Shown: positions 5,940-13,626 of the stretch, piece after piece
How positions within the stretch are numbered: the first letter of the stretch is position 1
How the letters are laid out: each line of letters opens with the position of its first letter
Notes under the pieces: model-generated
Told to the model about the DNA's origin: nothing
The model's input: the letters and a program-made list of their open reading frames with translations, nothing else
Database searches by the model: none
Made by a program: the position numbers and the translations under genes
Origin: Rhodospirillaceae bacterium
Lineage (GTDB): Bacteria > Pseudomonadota > Alphaproteobacteria > MPNO01 > UBA2964
DNA length: 20,590 nt
Assembly (NCBI GenBank): GCA_018660305.1
Contig: JABJKO010000164.1
Coordinates: forward strand, 1-20,590
Reading direction: 5' to 3'

Positions 5940-8365
5940 GGGTTTCTCTCCCCACCGCTCAAGCCACCTGTAGTAAATGCCCGGGCCTGTTCGGCAAAGG
6001 CCGCCAGCGTCGCCTGCACACGGCCATTGACCGTATCCGGCGGGAAAATACCCCCGTCATCTGCCTCACCGGCCGCAACGCCGGTCAACAGCTCGATACC
6101 CTGGTCGATGGTCTCGACCGGATAGATATGGAACTTTCCGTCACGCGCGGCGTCCACGACGTCCTGCCGAAGCATCAGATGTTTGACGTTGGAGGCCGGA
6201 ATAAGAACGCCCTGATCACCCGTCAGACCACGCGCCGCACAGATATCGAAAAAACCCTCGATCTTTTCGTTGGCGCCACCGATCGCCTGGACCCGGCCAT
6301 GCTGGTTGACAGATCCCGTCACGGCGAGCGACTGGCGGATCGGCAGCTCTGAAAGGGCGGAGAGCAGGGCATAGAGTTCGGTGGAGGACGCGCTATCGCC
6401 ATCCACGCCACCGTAGGATTGTTCAAAAACCAGGCTGGCGGACAGCGCGAGAGGGTGCCGTCGCGCAAACCGGGCGCCGAGAAACCCAGATAGAATCAGG
6501 ACTCCCTTCGAATGAAGGGGTCCGCCCAGTTCGATTTCGCGTTCGATATCGAGCACTTCGCCGCGCCCGAGCCGAACCTGCGCCGTAATGCGGCTGGGTT
6601 TGCCAAAAGCAAAATTACCGAGTTGAAGAACGGAAAGCCCGTTTACCTGACCCACCACCTCACCTTCGGTATCGATCAGCATGGTTTCGCGCAGAATTTG
6701 TTCCTGGCTCCGTTCACGGATGCGGTCGGCGCGGTGAATCTGCGCGTCGATCGCATGCTCTACATCGTCGGCGGTTATCTTGCCGGTGCCGTTTTTATCG
6801 GCCCAAAATTCCGCCTCGCACAGCAAATCGGAAATGGACCGCATGCGAAGGGTCAGCCGCTCGGAATCGGCCGCCAACCGGGCCGCCCGTTCGATCACGC
6901 GGGCCATGGCGCTTGCGTCGAGGGGGCGCAAATTCTCCCGCTGCGCGATACTGGAAATTAGCTGGGCGTAATGCGCGGTGTTGCCGTCGTTGCGAGGCAC
7001 CTGATCCTCGAAATCCGCCGCCACTTTGAACAGATCGTCGAATTCCGGATCGAGTTGGCTCAACATGTAGTAAATGCTTGGATCTCCCATCAGGACGATC
7101 TTGACGTCGAGCGGTATGGGTTCTGGCTGCAGCGTCACCGTATTGGCGAACCCGAGCGCTTCGGTAAGACCCTGAATCCGGATTTCGCGGGAGAACAAAG
7201 CGCGTTTGATTTCCTCCCAGATAATCGGCTGCATGAAAATCTTGCGCGCATCGATCAACAGAAACCCGCCATTCGCCGCATGCAGTGCGCCTGGCTTGAT
7301 GAGATTGAAATCCGTCATCAGGGCGCCGAACTGCGCCATTTGTTCGATGCGGCCCATGACGTTGGCATGGGTCGGCAAATCTTCATAGACAATAGGAGCG
7401 CCGTTGGTTTTGCCGTTATCCACAATGACATTGACTTGATAACGCCGGAAAGACGGTTTTCTCGGACCGCTGCTCATGGCGACCGCCATCATTTCCTGCG
7501 GCGATTGCGGCTCATTTATCTGAAATTCCTCCGAATTTTCCTGCAGATCGCGGCGGACCTGTTCGATGTATTCAAGAACGTCGGGGAGATCGTCGTACTT
7601 CTTGGTCAGTGCCTCGATGAGATGACCAACGGCGCGGCTGGTCACTTCCTGGTTGAGGCTGCGTAGCTCTTCGCGCTGCGCCTTTTCCCATTGGGGAAGC
7701 TTCTGAAGGATTTCCTGGAGTTCTTTTTCAAGCTCGGCGATGTCCTCCCTGATTTTTTCCTGCATTTCGTCGGGCCATTGCCGGAACGCTTCGGGGTTGA
7801 CGACCTCTCCCTTCGATGTCGGGGCAAGGGCAAGACCCGCCGGTGTACGAATGAGAGCCACATTCTTTTCGCTGGCGCGCTCCTGTAGTTCGTTGAAGGC
7901 GGCTTCGTGGCGTTCGCTGAACTGTGTCTGAAGGGCCTGTAACCGCGCCTGATAGTCTTCGCTCTCGAAGGCAGCTGGAATCGCCGACCGCAATTCCTCG
8001 ATCAGTTTTTCCATGTCAGTGCTCAGGGCACAGCCGCGCCCGGCCGGCAGGTTAAGGGCCTTCGGCTTGTGCTGCTCCTGGAAATTGTGGACGTAACACC
8101 AATCCTGAGGTGCCGGCATAGCGGCCGCGGCCTCTTCGATATGCCGTCTGACGAGCGTATGCTTGCCGGTGCCGGGCGCGCCGTGGGCAAAAATATTGTA
8201 ACCGTCCCGCTTGATACCGACGCCGAACTGGATGGCTTCGACGGCGCGATGCTGACCAAGGCTATCGGACAAATCAATGTCCCCGCCGGTCTCCGGGAGT
8301 GCCAAATCGTCGGGATTGCAAGCTGTATACAACTGATCGGGTGCCAGCGCTTCGGGTATTGGCAT
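5936..8365 (-). CDS. ATP-dependent Lon-family protease (LonB-like, AAA_32 type)
   Basis: The protein has 809 residues from this start. It has Walker A GAPGTGKHT at 62-70, a long coiled-coil insertion (about 115-275, many EL/EK repeats), a Walker B-like GGFLLIDARK near 366-375, and a C-terminal Lon protease domain. The catalytic dyad is Ser658 in GVDGDSASST and Lys701 in GGANEKIEGF. The classical Lon substrate-binding N domain is absent; this is the soluble COG1067 class. The frame runs up to ATG 8449, but that start has no good box and adds 28 residues unlike the family. ATG 8365 has GGGGA 7 nt upstream and gives the usual distance to the CNPDDL segment. The stop overlaps the Usp start. It is divergent from another Usp gene and probably degrades damaged or regulatory proteins under stress. 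Confidence 0.9.
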   Translation of the reverse strand: MPIPEALAPDQLYTACNPDDLALPETGGDIDLSDSLGQHRAVEAIQFGVGIKRDGYNIFAHGAPGTGKHTLVRRHIEEAAAAMPAPQDWCYVHNFQEQHKPKALNLPAGRGCALSTDMEKLIEELRSAIPAAFESEDYQARLQALQTQFSERHEAAFNELQERASEKNVALIRTPAGLALAPTSKGEVVNPEAFRQWPDEMQEKIREDIAELEKELQEILQKLPQWEKAQREELRSLNQEVTSRAVGHLIEALTKKYDDLPDVLEYIEQVRRDLQENSEEFQINEPQSPQEMMAVAMSSGPRKPSFRRYQVNVIVDNGKTNGAPIVYEDLPTHANVMGRIEQMAQFGALMTDFNLIKPGALHAANGGFLLIDARKIFMQPIIWEEIKRALFSREIRIQGLTEALGFANTVTLQPEPIPLDVKIVLMGDPSIYYMLSQLDPEFDDLFKVAADFEDQVPRNDGNTAHYAQLISSIAQRENLRPLDASAMARVIERAARLAADSERLTLRMRSISDLLCEAEFWADKNGTGKITADDVEHAIDAQIHRADRIRERSQEQILRETMLIDTEGEVVGQVNGLSVLQLGNFAFGKPSRITAQVRLGRGEVLDIEREIELGGPLHSKGVLILSGFLGARFARRHPLALSASLVFEQSYGGVDGDSASSTELYALLSALSELPIRQSLAVTGSVNQHGRVQAIGGANEKIEGFFDICAARGLTGDQGVLIPASNVKHLMLRQDVVDAARDGKFHIYPVETIDQGIELLTGVAAGEADDGGIFPPDTVNGRVQATLAAFAEQARAFTTGGLSGGERNP

Positions 8366-8464
8366 CAGGGGTTCCCCACCATAGGGCGCGGGTCCGGTAC
8401 CGCGCGATTTCCAATACCGATTATCGGGTTGGGCCGGGTCTCGGGCCATGCGTCACAGTACCTA

Positions 8465-8476
8465 CGGGCCTCTACG
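8465..8476 (+). promoter_or_regulatory. Variant palindrome and -10 of the single-domain usp promoter
   Basis: CGGG-cctc-TACG followed by TATGG keeps 6 of the 8 core bases, with the promoter-proximal TACGTAT fully conserved. ATCTAT begins 30 nt after the start of TACG, exactly as in the 19682 promoter read towards the gene at 19579. The centre is 114.5 bp before the ATG at 8585. The second TACG/CGTA pair here (8463-8478, N8) is the same sequence seen in another register. Confidence 0.5.
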
Positions 8477-8544
8477 TATGGTCCGGCATGCCGTTCATCA
8501 ATATCTATGGAAGAGGTCGATCAAGGCTGTTTTGGCCGGATGAA

Positions 8545-8572
8545 AACCAGGACCAGTTAAACCAGAACCAGT
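8545..8572 (+). repeat. Imperfect 13-bp direct repeat in the usp leader
   Basis: AACCAGGACCAGT and AACCAGAACCAGT start 15 bp apart and differ at one base, giving four ACCAG units in a row. They end just before the AGGGG ribosome binding site. They could form a protein or RNA binding site in the leader, or be a simple slippage product. Confidence 0.5.
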
Positions 8573-8584
8573 AGGGGCTATTCC

Positions 8585-9109
8585 ATGATCAATACCATTG
8601 TTGTTTCGACGGACGGATCCGATCACGCAAACAGAGCTGTCGCTATGGCTGGCGACATCGCCGCGAAGTTCGGGGCCCGTGTCGTGGTACTGCAGGCATT
8701 GCTGCACCACATTTCGGCAAGCGATCTCCGCGATCTCTGCGAGACGCTTGAGGTCGACCAGGCAGTCGTGAAAAAGCTCGACGAACTGGAACAGGCCATG
8801 TTTGAGGTCGCCGCCGCGGCCTATGCGCCGGTCCCCATTCCTGTTCCCCCCGATATCCTCCGCAAGATCGGCGACCGGATTGCTGAAAGCGCGCGTCAGA
8901 CACTTGAAGGCATGGGCGTCTCCGACGTGGTGTCTCAGGTGGTTGACGGCAAGCCGGCGGAAAATATCATCGCGGCCGCCGAGCATGAGAAAGCCGATTT
9001 GATCGTCATGGGGCGCCGGGGTCTCGGCGATGTCGCCGGGCTCCTGATGGGAAGCGTATCGCACAAGGTAACCCATCTCGCCGATTGCGCCTGCTTGACG
9101 GTCAAGTAG
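8585..9109 (+). CDS. Single-domain universal stress protein (UspA family)
   Basis: A 174-residue protein with one complete UspA fold. VVSTDGSDHANRAV at 6-19 supplies the N-terminal nucleotide contact, and GRRGLGDVAGLLMGS at 143-157 is a textbook G-x2-G-x9-G-S ATP-binding loop. It belongs to the ATP-binding class, unlike the half-degenerate tandem proteins nearby. An insertion of about 30 residues (about 55-95, including APVPIPVPPD) makes it longer than the usual 140-150 residues. AGGGG lies 7 nt before the ATG. The gene is divergent from lon and has its own variant palindrome promoter. The next gene starts 22 bp downstream, so the two probably form an operon. Confidence 0.93.
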   Translation: MINTIVVSTDGSDHANRAVAMAGDIAAKFGARVVVLQALLHHISASDLRDLCETLEVDQAVVKKLDELEQAMFEVAAAAYAPVPIPVPPDILRKIGDRIAESARQTLEGMGVSDVVSQVVDGKPAENIIAAAEHEKADLIVMGRRGLGDVAGLLMGSVSHKVTHLADCACLTVK

Positions 9110-9131
9110 CGGTCACAGGGCTGGCGGCGCC

Positions 9132-10109
9132 GTGAGGATAGCAACCTTCAATCTGGAGAATTTGTCCGATCCTCCGGACGGGAACACGACGCTGGAAGCA
9201 AGGTGTCGTGTTCTTCGTCCTCAATTGACCCGCCTCAATGCCGACATTCTTTGCTTGCAGGAAGTCGGCGCCGAGCGCCCGGGACCCAAGGGGACACCCC
9301 GCCAGTTTCACGCTCTGTCAGCTTTGCTCGAAGGCACGGACTATGCCGGCTACCATTGGGCGCATTCCCTATCGCCGGATCGTCGCGGACCGCTTGACGT
9401 CCATAATCTCGTGATCGTGAGCCGTTACCCGATCGTTCGCCATCGACAATTCTGGAACGATCTTGTCCCGCCACCGCGGCATAAATTCAGGATGTCGGAA
9501 CCCGCCTCGGATGAGCCCGTGGATATCCCGTGGGACCGGCCCTCTCTCTATGCGGAAATAGAACTGGCGGACGGGCAATCGTTCCATGTTTTCAATCTGC
9601 ACCTCAGGGCGCCGCTTGCCGCCTTCGTGCCGGGTCAAAAGATCGGCCCGTTTAAGTGGCGGACGGTTTCCGGCTGGGCGGAGGGATTTTATGTTGCCGC
9701 TCTCAAGAGAAGCGGCCAGGCCCTCGAAGTCAGATATGCCATCGACGAAATTTTCGAAACCCAACCAAATGCCCTGATCGCCGTCTGCGGCGACATGAAC
9801 GCGGAACTTCGGGAAATGCCCCTGCGTATTCTTCGCGGTGACGACATGGATACGGAAAACCCCGATCTCGCCAACCGAATCATGGTCCCCATGGAAAACG
9901 CGGAGCCGGAATCGCGCCGTTATTCCGTCATTCATGGTGGCCGGCCGGCCATGCTCGACCATTTACTGGTGTCACGCTCGCTGTTCGACCGATTCGAAAC
10001 CATCCATATCCACAACGAAAACCTGCATGACGAATTGCTGGATTATCAGCGCTCGGAACACATGGCGGAATCTCACCACGCGCCTGTGGTGGCCAGTTTC
10101 CATGTCTAG
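9132..10109 (+). CDS. Endonuclease/exonuclease/phosphatase-family protein
   Basis: A 325-residue protein of the EEP superfamily (DNase I, exonuclease III, phosphatase fold). The metal and catalytic residues are in order: N7 in RIATFNLEN, Glu44 in LCLQEV, N155 and H157 in FNLHLRA, D221 and N223 in CGDMNAE, D276 and H277 in LDHLL, and H315/H316 in SHHAPVV. All are present, so it should be an active phosphodiesterase or phosphatase. The substrate (DNA, RNA, phospholipid or sugar phosphate) cannot be told from the sequence. No signal peptide is seen, which suggests cytoplasmic action. The start is GTG, because the protein begins directly with the first motif; the ribosome binding site is weak. 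It follows the Usp gene by 22 bp. Confidence 0.85.
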   Translation: MRIATFNLENLSDPPDGNTTLEARCRVLRPQLTRLNADILCLQEVGAERPGPKGTPRQFHALSALLEGTDYAGYHWAHSLSPDRRGPLDVHNLVIVSRYPIVRHRQFWNDLVPPPRHKFRMSEPASDEPVDIPWDRPSLYAEIELADGQSFHVFNLHLRAPLAAFVPGQKIGPFKWRTVSGWAEGFYVAALKRSGQALEVRYAIDEIFETQPNALIAVCGDMNAELREMPLRILRGDDMDTENPDLANRIMVPMENAEPESRRYSVIHGGRPAMLDHLLVSRSLFDRFETIHIHNENLHDELLDYQRSEHMAESHHAPVVASFHV

Positions 10110-10136
10110 AACAGTATTCCGCTGCCCGCGGTCTCC

Positions 10137-10150
10137 TTGATGGAGATCAA
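10137..10150 (+). promoter_or_regulatory. Perfect FNR/FixK box, probable class II promoter
   Basis: TTGAT-ggag-ATCAA is a perfect FNR/FixK consensus centred at 10143.5. A -10-like TACCCT at 10174-10179 places the transcription start near 10185-10186, so the box lies at about -41.5 to -42, the classical activating position. The leader to the ATG at 10210 would be about 24 nt and contains GGAGGA. This predicts oxygen-limited expression of the small downstream gene. Confidence 0.75.
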
Positions 10151-10209
10151 GGCGGCGACTTTATGGGCAGGGTTACCCTATGGGTGCCCAAAGCCCGGAG
10201 GAGATGACC

Positions 10210-10434
10210 ATGAGCAGGAAACCCGCAACTTCCCTCCAGAAAATACAGGCGAGAGTCGAAGCCGCCATGAACTCGGTGGAAGTCGCCCGTTTGACGCCTC
10301 ACGAATACGATTCCATCAAACAACTCAGACAATCGCTCGATGACGCCTGCCTTGCGGGAGACAAGCCAGCCGCCATGCGAGCGGAAGAAATGATATTTAC
10401 GGTGATAAAGCAAGGGCCGCCAATGCGGGATTAA
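10210..10434 (+). CDS. Small protein of 74 residues, unknown function
   Basis: I do not recognise this protein. It is soluble and mostly helical by composition, with segments SLQKIQARVEAAMNSV and HEYDSIKQLRQSLDDACLAG. It has one cysteine and no membrane segment. ATG 10210 is chosen because GGAGGA at 10197-10202 lies 7 nt upstream; an in-frame ATG at 10180 has no such box. A perfect FNR box sits at the right distance upstream, so it is very likely a real gene induced at low oxygen. It is followed by a strong inverted repeat and converges on the FNT channel gene. By size and style it recalls the other 74-residue protein at 17781, although I see no clear sequence similarity. Confidence 0.7.
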   Translation: MSRKPATSLQKIQARVEAAMNSVEVARLTPHEYDSIKQLRQSLDDACLAGDKPAAMRAEEMIFTVIKQGPPMRD

Positions 10435-10459
10435 CGCAATTTCCATTTAGACAGAACCG

Positions 10460-10523
10460 GCCCGCTCCCCCACCCGGCCACCCACAGAGTACTGACGATG
10501 GGTGGCCGGGTGGGGGAGCGGGC
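10460..10523. terminator. 25-bp perfect inverted repeat between convergent genes
   Basis: The arms at 10460-10484 and 10499-10523 are perfectly complementary over 25 bp and very GC-rich, with a 14-nt loop. The stem can extend by three more pairs, including one G-U, to 10457-10526. No T-run follows on either strand, so it is not a textbook intrinsic terminator. Its place between converging genes suggests bidirectional transcript ending or 3'-end protection. A small second hairpin TTCCAC-gtga-GTGGAA follows at 10532-10547. Confidence 0.6.
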
Positions 10524-10553
10524 TGGGGCGATTCCACGTGAGTGGAAAATACT

Positions 10554-11381
10554 CTAGCGGCGATAGGCGATCCAGTAGACCAGCCCGACGAGAACGCTGC
10601 CGCCGATCAAATTACCAGCCGTCACCGCGATAAGGTTGCCGAGAAATTGCCCGATGGTGATCGTGTCGCCTATGAGCATCCCGAGAGGAACGAAATACAT
10701 GTTGGCGACGCTGTGCTCGAAACCCAGCGCCACAAAGGCCGATATGGGAAAGACGATGGCGAGGATTTTTCCCGAAACGGAGTGGGCTGCGTAGCTTAGC
10801 CAGACCGCGAGACAGACCAGCGCATTGCAGAGAATGCCTCTTACGAAAGCCTGATCAAGCGGCAGGGAGGCTTTTGTCTGCGCGATGGCCAGCGCCGTTC
10901 GGGAAACGGAACCATCGCCCATAGTCAGTGTCCCCGACCAGGACATAAACAGGGCCGTTGCGACGGCGCCGATCAGGTTGCCCGCATACACCAGGGTCCA
11001 GTTTCTCAAAACATCCAGCGTCGTGATTTTGCGGTCCGCCCAAGCCATGATTATGAGATTGTTGCCCGTGAACAATTCCGCGCCGGCGATTACGACGAGA
11101 ATGAGACCGAGTGAAAACGCGACACCGCCCAAAAGGCGTGCGGGGCCAAATCCCAGGCCGCTATCGGTCATGACGAGTGTAAAAAGCATGGCGCCGAACG
11201 CTATGAAAGCCCCCGCCAGTACCGCGAGGGTCAGGGTTTGCACGATGCCAAGTCCGGCCTTTGAAACGCCTGATGCTTCGATCCTCTCGGCGATAGCGGC
11301 CGGGCGGTAGGCGTCGATGGCGTGATCCACAAATTGTACAATCGCGCTGTTTTCGCCGGAATCCTGCAAATTTTTATCCAT
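10554..11381 (-). CDS. Formate/nitrite transporter (FNT/FocA-like channel)
   Basis: A 275-residue inner-membrane protein of the FNT family, with six hydrophobic segments between about residues 45 and 272. Family landmarks are AELFTGN at 101-107 (first half-helix break), RGILCN at 181-186, and EHSVANMYF at 222-230, where His223 matches the central gating histidine of FocA/NirC. FNT pentamers move formate, nitrite or hydrosulfide, and the sequence does not decide between them. The N-terminal 40 residues are cytoplasmic and acidic. GGGAAGG lies upstream of the ATG. It is 84 bp downstream of the APC permease gene on the same strand, with no obvious promoter between them. Export of fermentation acids or uptake of nitrite would fit oxygen limitation. 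Confidence 0.92.
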   Translation of the reverse strand: MDKNLQDSGENSAIVQFVDHAIDAYRPAAIAERIEASGVSKAGLGIVQTLTLAVLAGAFIAFGAMLFTLVMTDSGLGFGPARLLGGVAFSLGLILVVIAGAELFTGNNLIIMAWADRKITTLDVLRNWTLVYAGNLIGAVATALFMSWSGTLTMGDGSVSRTALAIAQTKASLPLDQAFVRGILCNALVCLAVWLSYAAHSVSGKILAIVFPISAFVALGFEHSVANMYFVPLGMLIGDTITIGQFLGNLIAVTAGNLIGGSVLVGLVYWIAYRR

Positions 11382-11465
11382 ATCGGGCCTTCCCGGTGTG
11401 AGAGGCGATCCTGGCGAATTTACCGGCGGACAACCTTGTTCTGAATCTATTGCGACCGGCCACTG

Positions 11466-12689
11466 TCAGATTATGCGCCGCCACATATCGAACCCCACCA
11501 GCGCGACGGAGGCCAGGAAACCCAGAACCGGCACCCAGCCGGGGACCGAGAAATATTGATCAGGGGTTTCGATCCGCATCCATTTTATGCGCATGAGCGC
11601 GAGATTGACGATGGCGAATATGGTGAGAGCGACAATGGATGTCGCTTCCGCCAGGCCTTCGATCCGGAATGTCGATGTCAATATGATGACGATGGCCGTG
11701 CAAAAGAGGGTGGCCGCGATGGGTGTTTTTGTCCGGGGATGGATTGCGCCAATCCAGGCGGGCAGCAGGTTTCGGCGGCTCAGGCCATAGAGAACGCGAG
11801 ACGCCATGATGATCTGTATAAGGGCGCCATTCAGAACGGAAACGACGGCGATGGCGCTGATCGGTTTGCCCGAAAAACCGCTGGCCTTCTCGAAGATCAG
11901 GGAAAGCGGCGCATCGCTTTTCGCCAGGTCGGTGATGGGGACCGCATTGACGGCAACCGCGGCGATAATGACGTAAAGAACGGTGGTACAGATCAGTGTG
12001 AGGACGATGGCGTAGGGGACGACGCGCGTCGGATTTTGGGTCTCCTCCGCCACGTTGACCATATCTTCGAAACCGATGAACGCATAAAAAGCCAACAGGG
12101 CGCCGGTAATGACGCCCAACCAGATTTCATCACCCCCGAGCGAGGCCGCTGTCTCAACCGGCCCGTCACCCATCACGATAAGTTCGGCGCCGGAAACAAT
12201 AATGATCAGGAGAACGCCGATCTCCGCAAGCGTGATGATCGCCGCCAACGCCACCGAAATGGCAACGCCCCAGCACACCAGGAACCCCAGTATCACGACG
12301 ATGGCGATTCGCGAAATCACGGGCGGCCATGAGACAAATTCGGCCAGATAGCCCGAAAACCCGATGATAATGGCCGAGGTGGACACCAGCCCGGCGGTGA
12401 CGACGAACAGGCCGACGATCAGGGCGAGGGTCTGCGACCCCAACCCTTCCCGGACATAGGCCGCCTCGCCGGCACTCTCCGGATACCGGGACGATAACTC
12501 AGCGAACGAAAATGCGGACAGTCCGGCCAGCAGGGAAGCCAGCAAAAAAGCCAGAGGCGCGTATACGCCGCTGACCCCGGCGATCTTGCCGATCAGAACG
12601 AAGATCCCGGCGCCGATGGTTGTTCCCAGCCCATACAGCGTGAGCAGGGGGAGCGAAATCGATCTCTTGAGGGTTTGTTGGGGCGGCAT
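11466..12689 (-). CDS. APC-superfamily amino acid permease
   Basis: A 407-residue integral membrane protein with about eleven to twelve hydrophobic segments. The APC signature GTTIGAGIFVLIG at 22-34 is the broken first helix that binds the amino-acid backbone. FAELSSRYPESAGEAAYV near 67-84 and GFEDMVNVAEETQNP near 204-218 are further family landmarks. At 407 residues it is shorter than many APC proteins (450-500), with a compact C-terminus. The substrate cannot be assigned. The ATG lacks a clear ribosome binding site. It follows the CBS-BON gene by 37 bp and precedes the FNT gene by 84 bp, so translation may rely on the upstream gene. The CBS neighbour might sense adenylates for the transporter pair, which is inference. 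Confidence 0.88.
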   Translation of the reverse strand: MPPQQTLKRSISLPLLTLYGLGTTIGAGIFVLIGKIAGVSGVYAPLAFLLASLLAGLSAFSFAELSSRYPESAGEAAYVREGLGSQTLALIVGLFVVTAGLVSTSAIIIGFSGYLAEFVSWPPVISRIAIVVILGFLVCWGVAISVALAAIITLAEIGVLLIIIVSGAELIVMGDGPVETAASLGGDEIWLGVITGALLAFYAFIGFEDMVNVAEETQNPTRVVPYAIVLTLICTTVLYVIIAAVAVNAVPITDLAKSDAPLSLIFEKASGFSGKPISAIAVVSVLNGALIQIIMASRVLYGLSRRNLLPAWIGAIHPRTKTPIAATLFCTAIVIILTSTFRIEGLAEATSIVALTIFAIVNLALMRIKWMRIETPDQYFSVPGWVPVLGFLASVALVGFDMWRRII

Positions 12690-12726
12690 CGGCTGGCGGT
12701 GCTAACCGTCTAATAGCTCACGCGCC

Positions 12727-13425
12727 TCAATGGGTGCCGCCCTGCATGGGGGTCCTGACGCCGCGATGATCTTCCAGCGACTTGATTCCCGAAATGGGCT
12801 CAAGCGCCACGCGTGATGCATCGCGTTCTGCCTGCGCGCCAACAAAACCCCATAGCTCGACCGCGCCGTCATTTACGGTAACCGCCGTTGTTCGACTGCT
12901 CGCCCAGGGCTGCGAATTCAACATTTTTTCAATTTCATCCCGCAGGTCGTTGTCGTCCCTGGAAACCACGATCTTAACTTTTCTGCCGCTGGCCAGCTGC
13001 TGAATGATATTGGCCCGGCTGACAATGCCGACCAGCCGCCCGTCGCGAAGGACGGGAACCCGTTTGATCTGATTCTTCTCGAGAATTTCCGCAATCTCTT
13101 CGATTGAGGCCTCTTCGTCGACGGTTATGACGTCTCGGGTCATGATATCGCCGGCCTTGGAGCCGTGCGACTTCACGAACTCCTCGGCAAGATCCCCGCG
13201 CTCCACGAGAAGAGCCAGCCACCAGGAATGGTGACGCGTATCGGTTCCCATTTCGGGGCGGCGCATCAAATCCCCTTCGCTGACCATGCCGACCACTCTG
13301 TTATGGTCATCGATTACGGGAACCGCGCTTATGTGGAATTTGATCAGAAACTCGGCGATCGTTCCCACCGGCGTTTCTGAATCCACGGTCACAACCCGGC
13401 TAGACATGATGTCCTTGGCTTTCAT
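12727..13425 (-). CDS. CBS-pair and BON-domain protein
   Basis: A 232-residue protein with CBS domain 1 at about 2-60 (KAKDIMSSRVVTVDSETPVG to VVGMVSEGDLM), CBS domain 2 at about 90-143 (GDIMTRDVITVDEEASIEEIAEI to LVGIVSRANII), and a C-terminal BON domain at about 148-220. CBS pairs bind AMP, ATP or related nucleotides; BON domains are thought to bind membranes or other ligands. The frame begins GTG-ATG; GAGAAGG is spaced 7 nt from the ATG at 13425, so that start is preferred. It heads the CBS-APC-FNT cluster. A CBS protein (Hrp1) is a strongly induced member of the mycobacterial DosR regulon. A symmetrical palindrome lies 129.5 bp upstream, in the region shared with the phosphorylase operon. 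Confidence 0.9.
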   Translation of the reverse strand: MKAKDIMSSRVVTVDSETPVGTIAEFLIKFHISAVPVIDDHNRVVGMVSEGDLMRRPEMGTDTRHHSWWLALLVERGDLAEEFVKSHGSKAGDIMTRDVITVDEEASIEEIAEILEKNQIKRVPVLRDGRLVGIVSRANIIQQLASGRKVKIVVSRDDNDLRDEIEKMLNSQPWASSRTTAVTVNDGAVELWGFVGAQAERDASRVALEPISGIKSLEDHRGVRTPMQGGTH

Positions 13426-13548
13426 CACAGCACCTTCTCAAAAAAAGCGCCCCTTATCTGATCGGCGGCGGCGCGGAGCCTGTATCGATAGTGCCGGATT
13501 AGCCAATTTCTGCCTTAATCCAGATAAAGTTCATGAAGGATGTATCTA

Positions 13549-13560
13549 CGGAATGCTCCG
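13549..13560 (+). promoter_or_regulatory. CGGA-N4-TCCG palindrome between the CBS gene and the phosphorylase operon
   Basis: TACGGA-atgc-TCCGTA is fully symmetrical over 16 bp (13547-13562) and is a T/A to G/C variant of the strict element. Towards the phosphorylase gene, TAACCT at 13586-13591 is a -10 candidate at the same spacing as in the other copies, leaving a leader of about 29 nt. Towards the CBS gene the spacing is less convincing. Confidence 0.5.
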
Positions 13561-13626
13561 TATGTCATTGACGTCTTTTACCTCCTAACCTTACCCAGAG
13601 ACAAACCGGTATAGGGACCCGCTTTC

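Noticed and set aside
6971..7666. 231-residue open frame on the plus strand
   Set aside because: Lies wholly inside the Lon protease gene on the other strand; composition is that of a shadow frame.
11556..12332. 258-residue open frame on the plus strand, rich in D, G and R
   Set aside because: Reverse complement of hydrophobic permease helices always gives such charged frames; no independent support.
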